64,000 bases of DNA, from assembly GCF_014651595.1 (NCBI RefSeq), contig NZ_BMXE01000009.1, positions 118,532 to 182,531 of the forward strand, in the 5' to 3' direction. Made by a program: the position numbers and the translations under genes. Numbering within the stretch: position 1 is the stretch's first letter; the number at the start of each line of letters is the position of its first letter. This document shows, one piece after another, positions 54,099-63,207 of this stretch. The DNA is from Pseudovibrio japonicus. Its GTDB lineage: Bacteria; Pseudomonadota; Alphaproteobacteria; Rhizobiales; Stappiaceae. The notes beneath the pieces were generated by a model. The model was not told the DNA's origin and did no database searches. It was given only the letters and a program-made list of their open reading frames with translations.

Positions 54099-54292
54099 GA
54101 GCCACATCTACCACCCAAGCGGCTTCCCACTGGATACCGGATCATCGCTCCGCTTGTCCGGGAAGACGGTGGTGGTGTTTGGCATGTCCTCTCAGTCCCC
54201 TACGGCGTCTTCCCGCACTCGATGCGGGATCCAGAACCCCACGCACCATCCTGAGCAACATTCTACTGGATGCAGAGCAAAACGCCGCCAGT

Positions 54293-54320
54293 GTCATCCC
54301 GGCCCCTGAGCCGGGACCCA
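54293..54320 (+). repeat. GGGATGAC-type palindromic repeat, copy 2
   Basis: Same 28 bases as copy 1 with one difference (CCCCTGAG in the centre). Direct orientation. Confidence 0.75.
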
Positions 54321-54368
54321 TGATGCGTCTCCTGATTGTGTGAGCTCTGTGAATGCCGACAGATCATT

Positions 54369-54397
54369 ATGGGTCCCGGGTCCACGCCCGGGATGAC
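54369..54397 (-). repeat. GGGATGAC-type palindromic repeat, copy 3 (inverted)
   Basis: Inverted form: ATGGGTCCCGGG, variable centre, CCCGGGATGAC. It faces copy 2, so the two can pair into a long hairpin. Confidence 0.75.
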
Positions 54398-54889
54398 AGC
54401 ATAACAAATTGACGAAGCACATGCTTTCCAAGGATGCTCGCCTCCCAACCGTCATCAATCCAATGCGCAAGATGACGCCGGCAATGGGCAACTCGGGCTG
54501 GATCATTCCACCCCACCCCTTGCATTTCCCCGCATTTCCCTATATCCCACAGGCAACGCGCTCATCGGCCACAGGCTGAGAGTGCCACCCCCGCTGCTCT
54601 CGGAATAACAAGAAGAGCAGCCTGCTCGAGTGGGATGTAACACGGGCACGCACCGTGGTCCGCAGCGTTTCTAGGTCGCTTTCAAAGCTCCTCTCAAACC
54701 CCATGGATCTCAAATTTAGCCAGTCTGATCACGTAGATACATGTCTGCGGGGTACATGCTGGCGCTTAATCTGCCGCGTATTTCCGGAAAGTGGCTGACG
54801 GTTTTCGGATAAAGATATGCGCTATAGCAATGAGCAAATTCCTGATCCCATTTCAGGGGCCGTGCTCTGCACATCTTGGAAGAACGAGA

Positions 54890-56365
54890 GTGAAAAATTT
54901 TGATGAAGCTGGCCTCGCAGAACCTATTCTGCGCGCCGTAAAAGAAGAGGGCTATGAAGCCCCGACCCCAATCCAGCGCGAAGTCATCCCGCACATGAAA
55001 GCGGGCGACGACGTTCTCGGTATTGCACAAACTGGTACCGGCAAAACCGCAGCCTTTGTGCTGCCACTGTTGACCCGTCTTGCAGAAGACCGCAAGAAAC
55101 CAGCGCCGCACACCTGCCGCGCGCTTATTCTTGCGCCAACCCGCGAGCTTGCCTCCCAGATTGCCGACAGCGTGCGCACCTATGGCAAATTTATTGGCCC
55201 ATCTGTTGCAGTGATTTTTGGCGGTGTGAAACCCGGCCCACAGCTGCGTGCCCTGTCCAAAGGTCTGGACATTGTGATTGCAACACCGGGCCGTCTGGAA
55301 GACCATATGAGCACCGGCGGCATTAAGCTGGATGCCACGACAACCGTGGTGCTTGACGAAGCCGACCAGATGTTGGACCTTGGCTTTGCCCCGGCCATCC
55401 GTCGTATTCTTGGCAAACTGCCACAGAAACGCCAGACGGTACTGCTTTCCGCAACCATGCCCACCCAGATCCGCCGGTTGGCAAAAGAATTCCAGACTGA
55501 TCCACGTGAGATTTCCGTAGCGCCGGTCTCTCGCCCTATCGAGAAAATCGAGCAGTCCGTCCGCTTCCTCAACTCAAGCTCCAAACGAGCAGTCCTGCAG
55601 GAAATCCTGTCGGAAAACGATATCGAACGCGCCATTGTCTTTACCCGCACCAAGCGCGGGGCAGACCGTGTAAGTGGTCATTTGGACAAAGCTGGTCTCA
55701 GTTCCGCAGCCATCCATGGCAATAAGAGCCAGCGCCAGCGCGAAAAATCGCTGGCTGGCTTCAAGACTGGCTCCATCAAAATCCTCGTGGCAACCGATAT
55801 CGCTGCCCGCGGCATTGATATTGACGGGGTCAGCCACGTGGTCAACTACGAGCTGCCAAACGTGCCGGAAGCCTACGTCCACCGTATTGGCCGCACGGCC
55901 CGTGCAGGCAAAAGCGGCACCGCAATTTCCCTGTGTGATGCAACCGAACAGCCATACCTGCGCGACATCGAGCGCCTGATTGGCCGCAAGATTCCGTCTG
56001 GTGACGGCGACTGGGATGGCGCATCCGGTGACGTTCCGGCGTTTGACCCAACGGCCGAACCAGCACGGCTGAAGCGCCACAAACGCCCGCAAGGCAATCG
56101 CCGGCGTGGCGGTGGTGGCGGCGGAAATGGCCGCTCCGCTGGCGGTGCAGGACGCTCAGGCTCAGCACAGGGCAACAAGGCAGGCGAGGGCGCCACAAGA
56201 CCAGCCGGTGCAAAGCCAAATGCAGGCCGTGGTCGCGGTGGAAAGCCAAACGGCAACGCGCATTCAGCTCAGAAAAACGGACCAAGAACTGGTCAGAAAG
56301 CTGGACAAAATCGCAGCCAGAACGGCAGACCGCGCCGCACAAAACCAGCTGCTGCACAGCACTAA
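54890..56365 (+). CDS. DEAD-box RNA helicase, RhlE type
   Basis: 491 aa from the GTG at 54890, whose N-terminus (KNFDEAGLAEPILRAVKEEGYEAPTPIQ) matches the Q motif; the frame is open to 54791. Walker A is AQTGTGKTA, DEAD box as VLDEADQMLDLGF, then SATMP, and helicase motif VI HRIGRTARAGKSG. The C-terminal tail (about 395-491) is basic and rich in Arg/Gly, typical of RhlE-type cold-inducible helicases. It unwinds short RNA duplexes in ribosome assembly or decay. Confidence 0.92.
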   Translation: MKNFDEAGLAEPILRAVKEEGYEAPTPIQREVIPHMKAGDDVLGIAQTGTGKTAAFVLPLLTRLAEDRKKPAPHTCRALILAPTRELASQIADSVRTYGKFIGPSVAVIFGGVKPGPQLRALSKGLDIVIATPGRLEDHMSTGGIKLDATTTVVLDEADQMLDLGFAPAIRRILGKLPQKRQTVLLSATMPTQIRRLAKEFQTDPREISVAPVSRPIEKIEQSVRFLNSSSKRAVLQEILSENDIERAIVFTRTKRGADRVSGHLDKAGLSSAAIHGNKSQRQREKSLAGFKTGSIKILVATDIAARGIDIDGVSHVVNYELPNVPEAYVHRIGRTARAGKSGTAISLCDATEQPYLRDIERLIGRKIPSGDGDWDGASGDVPAFDPTAEPARLKRHKRPQGNRRRGGGGGGNGRSAGGAGRSGSAQGNKAGEGATRPAGAKPNAGRGRGGKPNGNAHSAQKNGPRTGQKAGQNRSQNGRPRRTKPAAAQH

Positions 56366-56379
56366 ATCCTAAACAAATC

Positions 56380-56402
56380 ACCGGGGCTCCTCAGCCCCGG
56401 TT
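56380..56402. terminator. Terminator between the helicase and cupin genes
   Basis: Stem ACCGGGGCT / AGCCCCGGT with a four-base loop; TTCTG follows. Usable by both convergent genes. Confidence 0.8.
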
Positions 56403-56408
56403 CTGCTG

Positions 56409-56843
56409 TCAGGCTTTGGTTGTCTGTGGCTCATCGACCTCTGCATGGGTGCTAAAACCGGCGGGCGAGACGATCTCGATCAGCTCAAAATCCTCTGAGT
56501 GCTCAAGCTCTCGGTGGCGGATGCCCGCTGGCTGCACCACACAATCTCCCGGCTTCACCGTGCGAATGCCATGCCCCTCATACTCAAAACGTGCCCAGCC
56601 TTTCAGTACATAATAGAACTGAAAACAGCAATCATGCACATGCCATTGGCCCGTCGCAGTGTGCCCCTCTCGCGCCCTGATCACATGCGCAACCACAGCT
56701 CCGTTGGTGGCATCAGCCACCCCAAGGTCCCGATACTCAAAATAACTGCGCAACCCCCGCGCCTCAAACTCCGCATCCTCACCTTTACTGTGACTGAAGC
56801 TCTGTTCCTGATCCGGTTGCTGGTCCACGAAAATCCCTCCCAC
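56409..56843 (-). CDS. Cupin domain protein
   Basis: 144 aa. One cupin barrel: QWHVHDCCFQFYYVLKGWARFEYEG carries the H-x-H of motif 1, and GDCVVQPAGIRHRELEHS the terminal histidine. The glutamine in place of the usual motif 1 glutamate (QFYYVLKG) may alter metal binding. Function unknown. It is convergent with the helicase. Confidence 0.86.
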   Translation of the reverse strand: MGGIFVDQQPDQEQSFSHSKGEDAEFEARGLRSYFEYRDLGVADATNGAVVAHVIRAREGHTATGQWHVHDCCFQFYYVLKGWARFEYEGHGIRTVKPGDCVVQPAGIRHRELEHSEDFELIEIVSPAGFSTHAEVDEPQTTKA

Positions 56844-57059
56844 TGATCAAACCAGTAGGTACCGGAGCAAAAGGAACGTCAACCCGGCTTGCAACCGCGC
56901 ACACCCGAAAAGTGGCCCCACCTCTCAGGTATTAATACGCGTGCAAGAAGCAGCGCTTCTGCAATATGCTCCACGTTCTCCTAAATGAAGGTGCAAGAAA
57001 ACAAAGCTCTGGAGCTCGCTGCGTGAACGGCAATACACGCAGCATGCGCTAGGGGGTGT

Positions 57060-58466
57060 TTAGAGATAGAGAAAGCTGGCCATGGTGAAGTAAACAAGCA
57101 CCCCAAGCACATCGTTGCTCGTGGTGATAAACACACCGGTTGCCGCTGCCGGATCAATGCCGATCTTGTCCAGCACGACAGGAACCGTCGCCCCCACCAT
57201 CGCCGCAATCGTGGTGACGATGATCAGTGAAAGCGCAGCAGTCAGCGCCAGCCACACGGGATCATGCACATCAAAGATCAGCGCACCAATACTGATCAAC
57301 ACCGTCAACACACTGCCTGCAATCGCCCCATTGGAAAGCGCGCCGCAAAGCTCCTTCCAAAGCCGGAACAAGGTGCTGACAGTCCAGATAGAACCCGTCG
57401 CAATACCCTGCACAGCAACCGCCGAAGCTTGCAGGCCGGAGTTGCCCGCCATCGACATGACCACTGGGATGAACGCCGCCAAAATGGCAGCTTTCTGCAG
57501 CTCATCCTCAAATGACCCAACCACCAATGCAGCAATCGAAGAGCCGATCAGCCCTGTCAGCAACCACGGCAAACGACCCTTGATAATTCGTTTCACAGAG
57601 TCCGATGGGCGCGCCTCAGGCGAAACACCACCCATCAGCATCAAGTCTTCAGAAAGCTCCTCACGAGCAATCTGGTTCATTTGCTCCGTGGTTATCCGAC
57701 CGATCAGCTTGCCGTCAGTGTCAATCACCGGCATGGAGGAAATCTGCCGCTTCGCCGCTTTACGCAGTACGTCTTCCTGATCCATCTCCGCAGAAACAGC
57801 CAGCACATTGGCATCCATCACATCACCGATGCGCGACTTTGGCTCCAGCGTCAGCAGCCGGGTAACATCCAGTCGCCCCACCAACCGGTGTTCACCATCT
57901 ACCACAAACACGGTGCGGAAACGGCCCACCCGTTCGTATTGGCTCTTAATCGCGGCAATAGCCTTTTCAGCCGTGTAGTCCTCGTTAAAGGCCACGAACT
58001 TCTTGCTCATCAGGCGACCAGCGGTGTCCTCTCCGTGACGGATCCGCTCCTCAATCTCCGCCCGCGCATCCAGCTGCGGGATGATGATATCCAGCAGGCT
58101 CTGCGGAAATTCATCCAGCGTATCAGCCAGATCACTCTCTTTGAGCGTGTTGAGGATCTCAACCAGCCGTGCGGTGGTTTCTTCGTTCAGCAGTTCAGCC
58201 CGAAAATCCGGATAAAGCTCCGCAAGAATTTTGGCGGAAGGCCGAATGGGCAGCAGCGCAAACAACTTGCGTGCTTCCGGCAAGGGCAGGGCGGTCAATA
58301 TCTGCAGCAGATCCGTGGGTGGCCACGTCTTCAGCTGCTTCACCAAATCGCCGGTATTTTCAGCACGCAGCAGATGGCGCACGGCTTTCAGCACTTGTTT
58401 GTTGTGCTCGTGTGCGCCGGTATCAGCTTTGCTGCTCCACTGGAGTGGCTTTTTATTCTTTGCCAT
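57060..58466 (-). CDS. mgtE: Magnesium transporter MgtE
   Basis: 468 aa from the ATG at 58466 (frame open to 58517). Gated Mg2+ channel of the inner membrane. Order of domains: N-terminal superhelical MgtE_N domain (about 30-135), two CBS domains (about 135-255), and the five-helix membrane part (about 275-468). The pore region has PVVMSMAGNSGLQASAVAVQG and ATVPVVLDKIGIDPAAATGVFITTSNDVLGVLVYF, with the Mg2+-binding aspartate. No M-box riboswitch was recognised upstream. Confidence 0.93.
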   Translation of the reverse strand: MAKNKKPLQWSSKADTGAHEHNKQVLKAVRHLLRAENTGDLVKQLKTWPPTDLLQILTALPLPEARKLFALLPIRPSAKILAELYPDFRAELLNEETTARLVEILNTLKESDLADTLDEFPQSLLDIIIPQLDARAEIEERIRHGEDTAGRLMSKKFVAFNEDYTAEKAIAAIKSQYERVGRFRTVFVVDGEHRLVGRLDVTRLLTLEPKSRIGDVMDANVLAVSAEMDQEDVLRKAAKRQISSMPVIDTDGKLIGRITTEQMNQIAREELSEDLMLMGGVSPEARPSDSVKRIIKGRLPWLLTGLIGSSIAALVVGSFEDELQKAAILAAFIPVVMSMAGNSGLQASAVAVQGIATGSIWTVSTLFRLWKELCGALSNGAIAGSVLTVLISIGALIFDVHDPVWLALTAALSLIIVTTIAAMVGATVPVVLDKIGIDPAAATGVFITTSNDVLGVLVYFTMASFLYL

Positions 58467-58649
58467 ACTCCGCACTTTCGTTTGGGGCCGACTTATTATG
58501 ATGCCTGCGCAGAACATGCAGCAGCGAGGTAAATCTCTCCCTAAGATCTAACAAAACCCCCCGTACGTTTCTATAGCTAAAGTTTTCAAAGAATACAGTC
58601 ACCCACAATGAGAGAACCTTTATGAGATCCAAGTTAGGAGGGATGCTGG
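58467..58649. promoter_or_regulatory. Divergent region between mgtE and the pstS-like gene
   Basis: 183 bases with the ribosome site TAGGAGGG (58635-58642) before the pstS-like gene. Promoters for both genes expected; no Pho box identified. Confidence 0.45.
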
Positions 58650-59849
58650 GTGAGCCTGAACAAATGCGCCGCCAGCAGAAAAGCGAACACTCCACGAGAA
58701 AGATGTGCCATGCTCGACCGGATCTTTACAAAACTGTGCGTTCAGATCTTAGTGACAGTATTTCTTACTCTTTTGGCAATCGGATTTCTGATCACCCCTT
58801 CAAACGCTCAGGAAAGTACCGCACCAGCATCACCTCATGTCGCGCTGGCAGGTGCCGGATCCATGTATCCCGATATCCTGTTCAACGAAACCATGCGTCT
58901 TTTCGAAACCTCCAATCCCGATGTGAGTCTCACCTACAATCCCGTAGGCAGTGGGGCCGGGGTTGTCGCACTGCAGTCTGGTGAAGTGGATTTTGCAGTC
59001 TCCAGCGCACCACTGGAAGCGATCTTGCAGCAGGGAGCCGAGGAGGCGGCCATCGAAGATGATCCTGCCAATATAGAAGATGAACCAGAAGCCACAGACG
59101 ACAACCTGCTGGAAATTCCGATCACCGCAGGCATGCTTGGCATTCTTTATAATCTTGACGGGATTGATGAGTTAAACCTCACCCGCAATGCGCTATCTGG
59201 AATCTTTGACGGTTCCATCCAGTACTGGAACCATCGCGAGATTGAGATGGCAAACCCGGGTCAGGATCTCCCCAGACTGAAGATCACCGTCATCGGGCGC
59301 AGCGATGCAAGCGGTGCAAACCTCGCGCTTTCCACGCACCTGAACACCGCTGAAAATGCATGGTCTGGAGATACGGCAAGCATCTGGCCTCTGGAAAGCT
59401 TCCCCAAATCTGCGGTCCTCGTACCTGGTTCGTTTGACCTTGTCGCTGGCCTCATGGAGACAAACGGTGCAATCGGCTATGCTCCCTCAGCCTTCGGCAC
59501 CGCACTGGGCATACCCATGGCACTGTTGGAGAACCAGCAAGGGAACTTCGTCGCGCCCACTGCCTTGTCTGGCGAGGCGGCAATCGAGGATGTAAGCAGG
59601 AGCTCGGACCCGGCCTCTCTCGAAAAAATTCACGATCCAGATTCCCCAACCGCATATCCGATCATGTCGTTCTTTTGGTTGGTGACGGAAGAAGTCTACC
59701 CCGACGCACAGACCGGCACGGCCATGCGTCAGTTCGCGGAGTTCGTCCTAAGCGCGGAGGTGAGTGAGGCCGCAACCTCTTCCGGCTATATTCCACTCCC
59801 TTCCGATATGCGTGCAGATGCCAGAAAACTTGCAGAAACCATCCATTGA
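58650..59849 (+). CDS. PstS-like phosphate-binding periplasmic protein
   Basis: 399 aa from the GTG at 58650 with an ideal TAGGAGGG; a second start at 58710 (379 aa) is possible. A signal segment of about 20 hydrophobic residues (LVTVFLTLLAIGFLIT) ends near APAS. Mature part: ALAGAGSMYPDILFNE, NPVGSGAGVVALQSGEVDFAVSSAPL (phosphate-loop block), GRSDASGANLALSTHL. The loop near residues 130-160 has a very acidic insert (EDDPANIEDEPEATDD). No pstCAB or phoU nearby, so it is an orphan binding protein. Confidence 0.85.
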   Translation: MSLNKCAASRKANTPRERCAMLDRIFTKLCVQILVTVFLTLLAIGFLITPSNAQESTAPASPHVALAGAGSMYPDILFNETMRLFETSNPDVSLTYNPVGSGAGVVALQSGEVDFAVSSAPLEAILQQGAEEAAIEDDPANIEDEPEATDDNLLEIPITAGMLGILYNLDGIDELNLTRNALSGIFDGSIQYWNHREIEMANPGQDLPRLKITVIGRSDASGANLALSTHLNTAENAWSGDTASIWPLESFPKSAVLVPGSFDLVAGLMETNGAIGYAPSAFGTALGIPMALLENQQGNFVAPTALSGEAAIEDVSRSSDPASLEKIHDPDSPTAYPIMSFFWLVTEEVYPDAQTGTAMRQFAEFVLSAEVSEAATSSGYIPLPSDMRADARKLAETIH

Positions 59850-59904
59850 TTGAAAGCTGATTGTGATCTGAATTGCCGGTATGTGCCATACGTTGAGTCT
59901 GCAC

Positions 59905-59938
59905 AAAAAAAGCGGCGGATAGGACGCCGCCGCTTTCT
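59905..59938. terminator. Bidirectional terminator between the pstS-like and BCCT genes
   Basis: Stem AGCGGCGG / CCGCCGCT with an eight-base loop, flanked by AAAAAA and TTTCTT. Confidence 0.9.
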
Positions 59939-59961
59939 TAGTATTTCGATCGTGAGGTGGC

Positions 59962-61572
59962 TTATCGCGGTTCGCTGCGCAGACCTTTGACAATCGCGAA
60001 ACAAGCGCCGAGCAAGACAATTGCAAATGGGAAGCCCGTTGAAACGGTCATCGCTTGAAGGCTTGAAAGACCACCGCCCAGCAAAAGTGCAATAGCAACA
60101 AGACCAACCAAAGTTGCCCAGAAAATGCGCTGTTGCACCGGTGCATCCACCTTGCCCCCAGCCGTGATGGTGTCGATGACAAGAGAGCCGGAATCGGAAG
60201 ACGTCACAAAGAAGGTGATGATGAGAACAACGCCCAGCACAGAGGTAATCTGGGCAAGTGGCAAGTTGCTCAGCAATTCAAACAGCTGAATTTCCGTCGC
60301 CGCTCCTGCGATCTTGCCAAGGGTTGTTGTGGTTTCCAGATCTATTGCGGTGTCACCAAATGCTGTCATCCACACAGTGGTCACAACACTAGGAATAATC
60401 AGTACGCAGAGCATGAATTCACGCACGGTACGGCCACGGCTGATGCGTGCAACAAACATGCCGACAAACGGCGCCCAAGAGAACCACCAGGCCCAATAGA
60501 AGGTGGTCGAACCCTGACGGAAGTTATCATCGATGCGCCCAATCGGGTTGGAAAGCGCTGGCAGGTATTCCAAATAAGCTTCCAGGTTCCAAAATAGCTT
60601 TTGGAAGATGCCGAGTGATGGACCTGCCAGTACAATAAAGGCCAGCAGCAAGGCAGCTAGGATTACGTTGAATGTGGACAGATGTTTGATGCCTTTATCC
60701 AGCCCCAGGACAACAGAGCAGAGCGCAATGCCTGAGATCACGATAATCAGTGCAACTTTGGCTGTTGTGCTGACTTCCAGTCCGAATAGGTGATGCAAAC
60801 CAGCGTTCGCCTGTTCTGCACCAACACCCAGAGAGGTTGCCAGGCCAAACAAGGTTGCAAAGACTGCCAGAATATCGATGATATGGCCCGGCCAACCCCA
60901 GACGCGTTCTCCCAAAATTGGGTAAAAGATGGAGCGAACGGTTAGTGGCAGACCCTTGTTGTAGGCAAACAGAGCCAGACCAAGAGCAAGCACAGCGTAG
61001 GTGGCCCAAGGGTGCAGGGCCCAGTGATAGATCGTGGAGGCCATGGCAAGACGTTCAGCTTCCACACCGCTCAGTGCTTCACCACCAAGGGGGGCCCAGC
61101 TGCTGCCAGTGGTTATGGCGGAAAAATTGCCAAGTGGCTCAGCCACAGCGTAAAAGACAAGACCAATGCCCATGCCTGCGGCAAATAGCATGGAGAACCA
61201 TTCACCGTAGCTGTAATCTGGTTTTGCATCTCTGCCGCCGATGCGAACCTTCCCTAACGGCGAGACAATCAGGTAGAGGCATAGCAATACAAAAGAATTG
61301 CCGGCAATTAGGAAAAACCAGTCAAAGCTGGAAGTTAGCCAATCACGTAGATCTATGAAAACTGGGCCAATAGTGTCTTTATAGAGCAGTGTAATTGCAA
61401 CAAAAATTGCAATCGAGATGCTGGAGATGGTGAAAACCACATTGTGAACATCAAACGCAACACCAGCAATACGCGGCGTAATATTATCCTGTCCTACTTC
61501 GTAATCAGTATCAATAAGATTAGACGGTCCATCGGGGACCGGTATTAGACCTGAGCAGGTTTGATCAGTCAT
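59962..61572 (-). CDS. BCCT family betaine/choline/carnitine transporter
   Basis: 536 aa, about 12 membrane segments. Sodium- or proton-coupled uptake of a quaternary ammonium compound. Family blocks: SMLFAAGMGIGLVFYAVAEPL, and the hallmark WWFSWAPFVGMFVARISRGRTVREF near residue 370. The start ATG follows AGGAACAG. Function in osmoprotection or betaine catabolism is likely; substrate not resolved by sequence. It is monocistronic. Confidence 0.93.
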   Translation of the reverse strand: MTDQTCSGLIPVPDGPSNLIDTDYEVGQDNITPRIAGVAFDVHNVVFTISSISIAIFVAITLLYKDTIGPVFIDLRDWLTSSFDWFFLIAGNSFVLLCLYLIVSPLGKVRIGGRDAKPDYSYGEWFSMLFAAGMGIGLVFYAVAEPLGNFSAITTGSSWAPLGGEALSGVEAERLAMASTIYHWALHPWATYAVLALGLALFAYNKGLPLTVRSIFYPILGERVWGWPGHIIDILAVFATLFGLATSLGVGAEQANAGLHHLFGLEVSTTAKVALIIVISGIALCSVVLGLDKGIKHLSTFNVILAALLLAFIVLAGPSLGIFQKLFWNLEAYLEYLPALSNPIGRIDDNFRQGSTTFYWAWWFSWAPFVGMFVARISRGRTVREFMLCVLIIPSVVTTVWMTAFGDTAIDLETTTTLGKIAGAATEIQLFELLSNLPLAQITSVLGVVLIITFFVTSSDSGSLVIDTITAGGKVDAPVQQRIFWATLVGLVAIALLLGGGLSSLQAMTVSTGFPFAIVLLGACFAIVKGLRSEPR

Positions 61573-62337
61573 ACTGTTCCTGTTTATTGGCAGATATCCA
61601 CGTATGCTGCAGCTGTGCGTACAGCAGGTGGATTTAGCAGCTCAGCCATGAGCTATGATCCGCTTGTTAGCCACCTGCCGCGAAAGCTCTTGGGTGAGCC
61701 TAAACGATCACTGCCAGAAGATGGGGGAGGCACGCCGAATGGGCGGAATCTGGCAATGCGATTGCCCCAGACGTGGAGGCACAGGTGGATAGAGATGCCC
61801 TACAGCGAAAGTGATCTGGCTTCCGTGAAGCCAACGCTGGCATTGTTTGGACAGGCACCCCTTGGTGCGCGGAACCTACAAACTTAAATGTAGACCACGC
61901 AACCGCAATGCTACGTATGTTAGCGTCGCTTTTATCACGTTTGCATAATCGAGCAAAAGCAACGTCAGATATAAAACACAGCCTCTCAAGCCGTTAAGGT
62001 TGCGATTTTTTATCCCATGCCGCAGTCGAGGAGTGGATTCTAGGAATTTGCATGGGTGGTCTCATTCAAAGCAGAACAAATTCTATCGCAGCCCAGCTAA
62101 AAGATGGGTCCGATGCCATTCGGGTCGATGATGTTTTCTAAAACTGAGTAGATGGTATGTTTGGAAGTAACAGTAATGCGATGCCAAGGCTGGCGTGGCG
62201 GCCACCTGTCTGATCTGATAAGGAGTTTGCGTCCCGAAGGCCGCTTCATGCATCGCTTTGATATAAACGGAAACTCGGGAAGCGGGCTGCAGAATGCTGT
62301 TGGCGTGCGCGATCAGGCAGCAAATTCAACGCACCGC
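61573..62337. other. Gene-poor gap after the BCCT gene
   Basis: 765 bases. The left end holds the BCCT promoter. Frames exist, such as 61561-61887 (plus strand) and a 29-codon frame at 62052-62141, but none has a domain, good ribosome site or codon bias that convinces me. It may contain decayed sequence. Confidence 0.5.
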
Positions 62338-63207
62338 TCAGTCTGCCGAGGCAACAGCTGACCCCACGAATTGAATCCAGTTATCCCGGTCGACGAACCC
62401 ATAGTGGCTGGCGCCGTCCCATAAATGTGACTGGCAGTGCCGCAGTTCACTGCATAATTGCAACGGCATTTGCGGCGATATAATATCGTCTTTATTGCCG
62501 TAATACATATCCACAGGCTGCTTGATATCCTGCGGTGAAAAACCCCAATCCCAGAGCGCCATTGTCATTTCATAGACGCCTTCCTCATCCTGAATGTACC
62601 CGAGCCGGAAGTTCTCTTCAAAAAGGGCCTCTTGTTCAAGCGTTCGCAGCATGGTTTTTGCTTCATTCGGCAATTCGTCGGCAACCGACTCCACATATGA
62701 TGGAATATCCTTCAGAGCTTTCTTCGCTCCCGCGCGCATCGCCCACCGAATGAGCAAATGCAGGTGGCGGAGTTTGGCAATGGTCTTAAGGTCCTTCATA
62801 ACGAGCATTTTTGTGACACCTGGCTCGTCAAACGGTGCCACAGGGGAGGCGAGGGCGACCCTGCCAACGCGATCGGGCAGATGATAGGCCACGGCGAGTG
62901 CATGTGGCCCGCCTCCAGAATGACCAGCAACGTTAAATGTCTCGAGCTCAAGATGGTCAGCAAGCTCTTCCATATCCGCCCCCCAATCCACCATTTTGCG
63001 TCCCTTCTTTGGGCTGGAGCCTCCCACCCCTGGTTGATCAGCTGCAATCCACCGGACGCCCAGTGACCGGGTCAGCGCATCATCTGAGTTTCGGATCACA
63101 TGGGAGTCAGAAAACCCATGACAGAAAATGACTGGCGCACCTTTCGGATCACCAAAACAATCGAATGCCAGCACTCGGCCATCGCTCAGTGTCATTTCCT
63201 GGGGCAC
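62338..63207 (-). CDS. Alpha/beta hydrolase
   Basis: 289 aa from the GTG at 63207 with AAAGGAG seven bases upstream. The oxyanion block is VIFCHGFSDSH, the nucleophile elbow GHSGGG (serine near residue 96), the acid most likely in VDMYYGNKDDIISP and the catalytic histidine in DGASHYGFVDRD. A helical cap follows the elbow region. It belongs to the general esterase/epoxide hydrolase fold; the substrate is unknown. It appears monocistronic. Confidence 0.86.
   Translation of the reverse strand: MPQEMTLSDGRVLAFDCFGDPKGAPVIFCHGFSDSHVIRNSDDALTRSLGVRWIAADQPGVGGSSPKKGRKMVDWGADMEELADHLELETFNVAGHSGGGPHALAVAYHLPDRVGRVALASPVAPFDEPGVTKMLVMKDLKTIAKLRHLHLLIRWAMRAGAKKALKDIPSYVESVADELPNEAKTMLRTLEQEALFEENFRLGYIQDEEGVYEMTMALWDWGFSPQDIKQPVDMYYGNKDDIISPQMPLQLCSELRHCQSHLWDGASHYGFVDRDNWIQFVGSAVASAD

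Larger units (their letters stand above)
54022..54889. other. Long non-coding gap with palindromic repeats
   Basis: About 870 bases between the VOC and helicase genes. The left 400 bases are packed with GGGATGAC-type palindromes (54071-54098, 54293-54320, 54369-54397) and CCGGGAAGAC/GTCTTCCCGC-type arms at about 54120-54240. The right half has no repeats or genes I can support and probably contains the helicase promoter. Confidence 0.7.

Noticed and set aside
57681..58532. 283-codon frame antisense to mgtE
   Set aside because: Shadow of mgtE; no domain, and mgtE has all its family motifs.
61561..61887. 108-codon plus-strand frame overlapping the BCCT start
   Set aside because: Overlaps a solid start on the other strand and shows no domain; composition is not protein-like.
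62052..62141. 29-codon plus-strand frame
   Set aside because: Too short to judge, no ribosome site, no recognised family.
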